From assembly GCA_937876055.1 (NCBI GenBank), contig CALEIW010000119.1, positions 1 to 29,116 of the forward strand: DNA of 29,116 nucleotides, read 5' to 3'. Each line of letters begins with the position of its first letter. The first letter of the stretch is position 1. The notes below the pieces were generated by a model. That model saw nothing but the letters and a program-made list of their open reading frames with translations, did no database searches and was not told where the DNA came from. Source of the stretch: an uncultured euryarchaeote (GTDB lineage Archaea > Thermoplasmatota > Poseidoniia > Poseidoniales > Thalassarchaeaceae). The position numbers and the translations under genes were made by a program. Of the stretch, positions 24,771 through 29,116 are shown piece after piece.

Positions 24771-26324
24771 ATGTCAGGCGTGAACGAACGTATCGATGAC
24801 TTGCGCCGCCGCAAGGCACAGGCAGAAGCAGGAGGAGGGCAGAAGCGAATCGCTGCCCAACACGCCCGTGGGAAGATGACTGCTCGTGAAAGAATAGAAC
24901 AATTATTAGATGATGATTCATTTGTAGAAGTTGATGGATTAGTGGAACATAGATGTCGAGATTTCGACATGGATAGAAATGTCATTCCAGGTGATGGAGT
25001 AGTATGTGGACATGGCACCATTGATGGTAGAACCGTGTATTGTTTTGCTCAAGACTTTACAGTATATGGTGGTTCATTAGGTGAGATGCATGGACTAAAA
25101 ATATGCAAAATACTCGATATGGCACTAAAGACTGGAGCCCCTGTTATTGGATTGAACGATAGTGGCGGGGCTCGAATTCAAGAAGGAGTTGCTAGCCTAG
25201 GTTCGTACGCTGAGATATTTTTTCGAAATGTAAGAGCAAGCGGAGTTATACCGCAAATTTCGGTAATTATGGGCCCCTGTGCTGGTGGGGCTGTGTACTC
25301 ACCTGCAATTACCGATTTCGTAGTAATGGTTGACCAGACCGCTCACATGTTCATCACGGGCCCAGAGGTCATCAAGACCGTTACAAATGAAGAAGTTAGC
25401 TTCGAGGACTTAGGTGGAGCATCTACGCATGCAACTAGATCAGGAGTAACTCATTTTACTGCTGATAACGATGATGATGCGCTAGAATTGGTAAGAGACT
25501 TAGTTGCAATGTTGCCTCTAAATAACCTCGAAAAACCTCCCATAAAACCCACTTCAGACCCTCTTGATAGGGACTGTGAAACTCTGGATGAGTTGATACC
25601 CAATGATCCAACTACTCCTTATGACATAATAGATGCAATAGAAGCAACCCTAGATGATGGAGCATTCTTAGAGGTACAATCAGATTTTGCTGGAAACATT
25701 GTAGTCGGATTCGGAAGACTTGGGGGGCATACCATTGGAGTTGTTGCCAATCAACCAAAGGTTTTGGCGGGCTGCTTGGATATCGATGCCTCGGTAAAAG
25801 CCGCTAGATTCGTAAGATTTTGTGATGCATTCAACGTACCTTTGCTAACTTTCGTTGATGTTCCTGGTTTTCTCCCCGGGGCCAGTCAAGAGTGGGGAGG
25901 AATCATCCGTCATGGTGCAAAGTTACTCTATGCTTACGCTGAAGCAACCGTCCCAAAATTAACAGTAATTACACGTAAAGCATACGGTGGGGCATACGAT
26001 GTCATGAGTAGTAAACACATTAGAGGCGATTACAATATTGCTTGGCCTTCGGCTCAACTTGCAGTTATGGGCGCTGAAGGTGCTGTGCAGATTATTCATC
26101 GGCGCAGAATAGGCTCTGCAGGCGATCCTGAAGGAGAGCGTAAGAGATTAATCGATGATTATGAGGACACATTCGCAAATCCATATCGAGCGGCGTCCCT
26201 GGGCTACCTGGATGATGTCATTCAGCCTAGGGAGACTAGGGCTAAACTGACTAAAGCACTGGGCGCCTTATTAGAAAAAGAAGAAATCAGACCTGCTCGT
26301 AAACATGGCAACATTCCCTTGTGA
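24771..26324 (+). CDS. pccB: Propionyl/acetyl-CoA carboxylase, carboxyltransferase beta subunit
   Basis: Transfers CO2 from carboxybiotin to propionyl-CoA (or acetyl-CoA). The 517-residue chain has the fused N- and C-terminal carboxyltransferase halves. ARGKMTARERI (33-43), GLNDSGGARIQEG, MGPCAGGAVYSPA and, in the second half, FVDVPGFLPG, RKAYGGAYDVM and MGAEGAVQII are all diagnostic. The location divergent from the mutase subunit and MeaB favours propionyl-CoA as substrate, as part of propionate assimilation or catabolism. No Shine-Dalgarno precedes the ATG, so a leaderless transcript is possible. The next ORF starts 8 nt after the stop. Confidence 0.95.
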   Translation: MSGVNERIDDLRRRKAQAEAGGGQKRIAAQHARGKMTARERIEQLLDDDSFVEVDGLVEHRCRDFDMDRNVIPGDGVVCGHGTIDGRTVYCFAQDFTVYGGSLGEMHGLKICKILDMALKTGAPVIGLNDSGGARIQEGVASLGSYAEIFFRNVRASGVIPQISVIMGPCAGGAVYSPAITDFVVMVDQTAHMFITGPEVIKTVTNEEVSFEDLGGASTHATRSGVTHFTADNDDDALELVRDLVAMLPLNNLEKPPIKPTSDPLDRDCETLDELIPNDPTTPYDIIDAIEATLDDGAFLEVQSDFAGNIVVGFGRLGGHTIGVVANQPKVLAGCLDIDASVKAARFVRFCDAFNVPLLTFVDVPGFLPGASQEWGGIIRHGAKLLYAYAEATVPKLTVITRKAYGGAYDVMSSKHIRGDYNIAWPSAQLAVMGAEGAVQIIHRRRIGSAGDPEGERKRLIDDYEDTFANPYRAASLGYLDDVIQPRETRAKLTKALGALLEKEEIRPARKHGNIPL

Positions 26325-26332
26325 GGTATATT

Positions 26333-26524
26333 ATGGCTCGGAAAAAAGACCAACTGCGGGCTGCTGCTATACTGGCAGTGTTGTTAGAGGAAGCAGAGGG
26401 GCAGGCATTACAATCCTCCAAAGGCAGAGATGGAGGAGAAGCCTGGTCTCGCGATCACAGAAGGTCTCTAATTGGAAGGAGAAATTTGTTTCGATCCCGC
26501 ACCCGCAGAAGCACTACTAGGTGA
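26333..26524 (+). CDS. Small basic ORF between pccB and biotin carrier (PccX-like position)
   Basis: A 63-residue protein starting MARKKDQLRAAAILAVLLEEA and ending in a very basic segment (RRSLIGRRNLFRSRTRRSTTR). The N-terminal half looks like one amphipathic or weakly hydrophobic helix. GAGGT lies just upstream of its ATG, and its stop is 4 nt before the biotin carrier ATG. In Haloferax mediterranei a small PccX subunit, needed for propionyl-CoA carboxylase activity, is encoded beside pccB. The position here is equivalent, but homology is inferred from place and size only. Confidence 0.6.
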   Translation: MARKKDQLRAAAILAVLLEEAEGQALQSSKGRDGGEAWSRDHRRSLIGRRNLFRSRTRRSTTR

Positions 26525-26528
26525 TAAA

Positions 26529-26936
26529 ATGAAAAAACGCAAAGTCAAAGTCGACGGTAAGGAGTATGAAGTCGAACTTGAAAAGCAAGAAGAAGTATGG
26601 AATGTTTCCATAGAAGGAAAGATCTTCAGCATAGAGATCGAAGGTGGTTCTGTTGGGGAATCATCAGGTAGTAAACGGAAAAAAAAAGGAAGGGGGAAAA
26701 AATCGGGAACTATTTCCTCTACTATACCTGGAAAGATTGTCTCGATAGCTGTTGAAGAAGGCACTAACGTCGCTGAAGGAGATGTGGTAATGATCCTAGA
26801 AGCTATGAAAATGCAAAATGAAATTCAAGCCCCCCTATCAGGAACCGTAACTGCAGTTAATTGCAAACCAGGGGATAGCGTCGAGGCTAATTCCCCATTG
26901 GTAATCATTCAACCCGAAGAACACAAAACTGAGTAG
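26529..26936 (+). CDS. Biotin carboxyl carrier protein
   Basis: A 135-residue carrier of carboxybiotin. The C-terminal biotinyl domain (about 61-132) has EAMKMQNE with biotinylated Lys94, plus PLSGTV and GDSVEANSPLV. The N-terminal part (VKVDGKEYEVEL) is the small beta domain seen in acyl-CoA carboxylase and decarboxylase carriers. The linker is unusual: instead of the normal Ala/Pro hinge it is strongly basic (SKRKKKGRGKKSG, about 48-60). The ATG at 26529 is chosen because GGTGA lies just upstream and family similarity starts there, although the frame is open to 26472. No biotin carboxylase gene is in the window. The biotin ligase fusion at 10444 is the likely modifying enzyme. Confidence 0.93.
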   Translation: MKKRKVKVDGKEYEVELEKQEEVWNVSIEGKIFSIEIEGGSVGESSGSKRKKKGRGKKSGTISSTIPGKIVSIAVEEGTNVAEGDVVMILEAMKMQNEIQAPLSGTVTAVNCKPGDSVEANSPLVIIQPEEHKTE

Positions 26937-26952
26937 CACATGAGGAAGACCC

Positions 26953-27183
26953 ATGGCGACCTGCGATTACCCAGAATGCAAAGCTGAGGGGGAAAAGATT
27001 AGCCGACTCTCTCCCGAAGGATTCCTTGTAGCCACTGGGAAAAAAGCCTATTCTTTCCGTGAAGCATATCGTCGCTTTCACTATTGTAAAGAACATCATG
27101 ATGAATTGATGACTAATGTGTGGAATCGAGTTCGGTCCAAGGATGACAAAGAAGACGACCATGTCGCCCCTACAGCAATTTAG
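26953..27183 (+). CDS. Small Cys/His protein, possible zinc ribbon
   Basis: A 76-residue protein with CDYPEC (4-9) near the start and HYCKEHHDE (43-51) in the second half. The Cys/Cys ... Cys/His-His spacing suggests one zinc site. The tail is charged. No family is recognised. GAGG lies about 7 nt before the ATG, and the gene follows the biotin carrier by 16 nt, so it may share its transcript. It ends 2 nt from the convergent aIF6 gene. Confidence 0.65.
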   Translation: MATCDYPECKAEGEKISRLSPEGFLVATGKKAYSFREAYRRFHYCKEHHDELMTNVWNRVRSKDDKEDDHVAPTAI

Positions 27184-27185
27184 TT

Positions 27186-27848
27186 TCAAATAAGGCCTAG
27201 AGCATCCTCTATCCTGTTTAATTCTGGTCCGGTAGAACCTGAGCCCACGAGTGCATTGGAATTACTTGCTACACATCCGGCACCGACGTAAGGCGAACCG
27301 AAACAAACCGTACCTACCATCACGGGAACTTGCATAATTTCTGCAATCTTTTCTGCCTCTTCTGCAGATATATCAGGATGAGCAAGGATTCCTTTGTTAT
27401 TTGCTACAGTCAATGACCCAACTGTTTCCTGACTAGCGACTTTTGTACGAAGAGTATCTACCTTCAGAACCTCGCCAATCATTTCGGCACCAGGGCCGGG
27501 AATGACTGGACTAACTATTGCACCGTGGTCATTGCAAGTGACAAGGTTTCCTGCAGCATTTACTCCACTCTCTAGAACTACAATATCGCCGAAACTGGTT
27601 AATTCATCAAGATCTGCTTCAGTTGCGATATCTGCTACCGCTAATCCATTTTTGTTTCCACGAACCAAAGAACCTAGCAATGCTGAACCACCAATAAAAC
27701 ATGGATGTAACTCTAAATCAAATGCAGATTGCAATTCTTCAACGGCGGGCTTATCCAAAGATGCAGGATGAAACAAAACATCACCAATGACACTCAGATA
27801 CACACCAACTTGGGCGTGTCCAAGTATGTCTCCAGTCGAGATTCCCAT
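27186..27848 (-). CDS. eif6: Translation initiation factor 6 (aIF6)
   Basis: Ribosome anti-association factor that binds the large subunit and blocks joining with the small one. The 220-residue length is normal and the pentameric repeat fold is visible as five similar stretches, for example NKNGLAVADIATEADLDEL, CNDHGAIVSPVI, NNKGILAHPDISAEEAEKI and NSNALVGSGSTGPELNRIEDAL. The ATG at 27848 has AGGTGA upstream. It lies directly downstream of 5S rRNA on the same strand, so it may be transcribed with the rRNA or from its own promoter in the 75-nt gap. Confidence 0.95.
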   Translation of the reverse strand: MGISTGDILGHAQVGVYLSVIGDVLFHPASLDKPAVEELQSAFDLELHPCFIGGSALLGSLVRGNKNGLAVADIATEADLDELTSFGDIVVLESGVNAAGNLVTCNDHGAIVSPVIPGPGAEMIGEVLKVDTLRTKVASQETVGSLTVANNKGILAHPDISAEEAEKIAEIMQVPVMVGTVCFGSPYVGAGCVASNSNALVGSGSTGPELNRIEDALGLI

Positions 27849-27922
27849 AGGTTCACCTGTGTTGTTCTGTATGTATGGCTTCGCCCATAGTGAATGAATG
27901 TTGATGCGGGGAGGTGAAAGAG

Positions 27923-28046
27923 AGTGGCACAGCGACGCAATTTCCCGTGGGCTCTCGCACCACAGTACAGTAAACGACGCAGGAGGACTTGACTTCCGGG
28001 TTCGATATGGGACCGGGTATTACCCCTCCGCTTTGGCCGTGCACAA
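27923..28046 (-). rRNA. rrf: 5S ribosomal RNA
   Basis: About 124 nt on the minus strand. The typical 5S landmarks are CGGCCAAAGCGGAGGGG near the 5' end, CCCATATCGAACCCGGAAG (loop B/C region with the conserved CGAAC and GGAAGT) and GGGAAAT toward the 3' end. The ends are estimated from pairing of GTGCAC with GTGCCAC (one bulge) and may be off by a few bases. It follows the 23S rRNA by about 80 nt. Confidence 0.9.
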
Positions 28047-28098
28047 CTCTCCTTCGAATTGAATTGGTGATAGAATCGAAATTGCCTATTGGACAGAG

Positions 28099-28123
28099 GC
28101 CCACAAAAAGTGTTAGTGTGGGC
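28099..28123 (-). repeat. Hairpin near the 23S 3' end / 23S-5S spacer
   Basis: GCCCACA and TGTGGGC make a perfect 7-bp stem with an 11-nt loop. It lies at or just beyond the 23S 3' end, before the 5S gene, and may belong to rRNA processing. Confidence 0.45.
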
Positions 28124-28124
28124 G

Positions 28125-29116
<992 letters not shown>

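Overview
The window comes from a euryarchaeal chromosome, most likely a Thermoplasmata-related marine lineage such as Marine Group II / Poseidoniales. The grounds are archaeal RNA polymerase genes (rpoH, rpoB, rpoA1, rpoA2) with an unsplit rpoB, rpl30e, aIF6, a Pop5-like RNase P protein, archaeal 5S and 23S rRNA, and aerobic bc-type respiratory genes with a propionyl-CoA/methylmalonyl-CoA module. The lineage is inferred from gene content; no phylogeny was run.

Layout. Positions 1-805 (minus) hold an unrecognised gene cut by the left edge. Positions 890-10158 (minus) form the transcription operon rpoH-rpoB-rpoA1-rpoA2-rpl30e, preceded by tRNA-Lys(UUU) at 10209-10281. At 10444-11814 (plus) a HemK2/Mtq2-like methyltransferase is fused to a biotin-protein ligase. 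Positions 11804-13436 (minus) hold a Pop5-like protein, a divergent FtsZ/tubulin-family GTPase and a small TPR protein. Positions 13584-20149 (plus) form a respiratory cluster: a Reeler-like membrane-anchored protein, a small membrane protein, Rieske protein, b6-type cytochrome b, a 923-residue fusion of a cytochrome b subunit IV-like domain with an HdrD/GlpC-like iron-sulfur domain, a 2x[4Fe-4S] ferredoxin and another membrane protein. A DNA alkyltransferase gene follows. Positions 20637-24652 (minus) carry asnB, a tiny membrane protein, a dolichol/phytol-kinase-like enzyme, meaB and the B12-binding subunit of methylmalonyl-CoA mutase. Divergent from these, 24771-26936 (plus) carry carboxyltransferase pccB, a small PccX-like ORF and the biotin carrier protein, then a small Cys/His protein. 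The minus strand ends with aIF6, 5S rRNA and the 3' third of 23S rRNA, which runs off the right edge.

How it fits together. The biotin ligase domain could charge the biotin carrier encoded about 15 kb away, which with PccB (and a biotin carboxylase not in this window) would make methylmalonyl-CoA. The mutase small subunit and MeaB act next in that pathway. The respiratory cluster looks like a quinol-oxidising Rieske/cytochrome b complex whose subunit IV carries a cytoplasmic heterodisulfide-reductase-type module, with a ferredoxin encoded alongside. The most notable features are this fusion, the methyltransferase-biotin ligase fusion, a related helix-hairpin-helix-like extension on both RpoH and RpoA2, and unusual bases in the peptidyl-transferase centre of the 23S rRNA.
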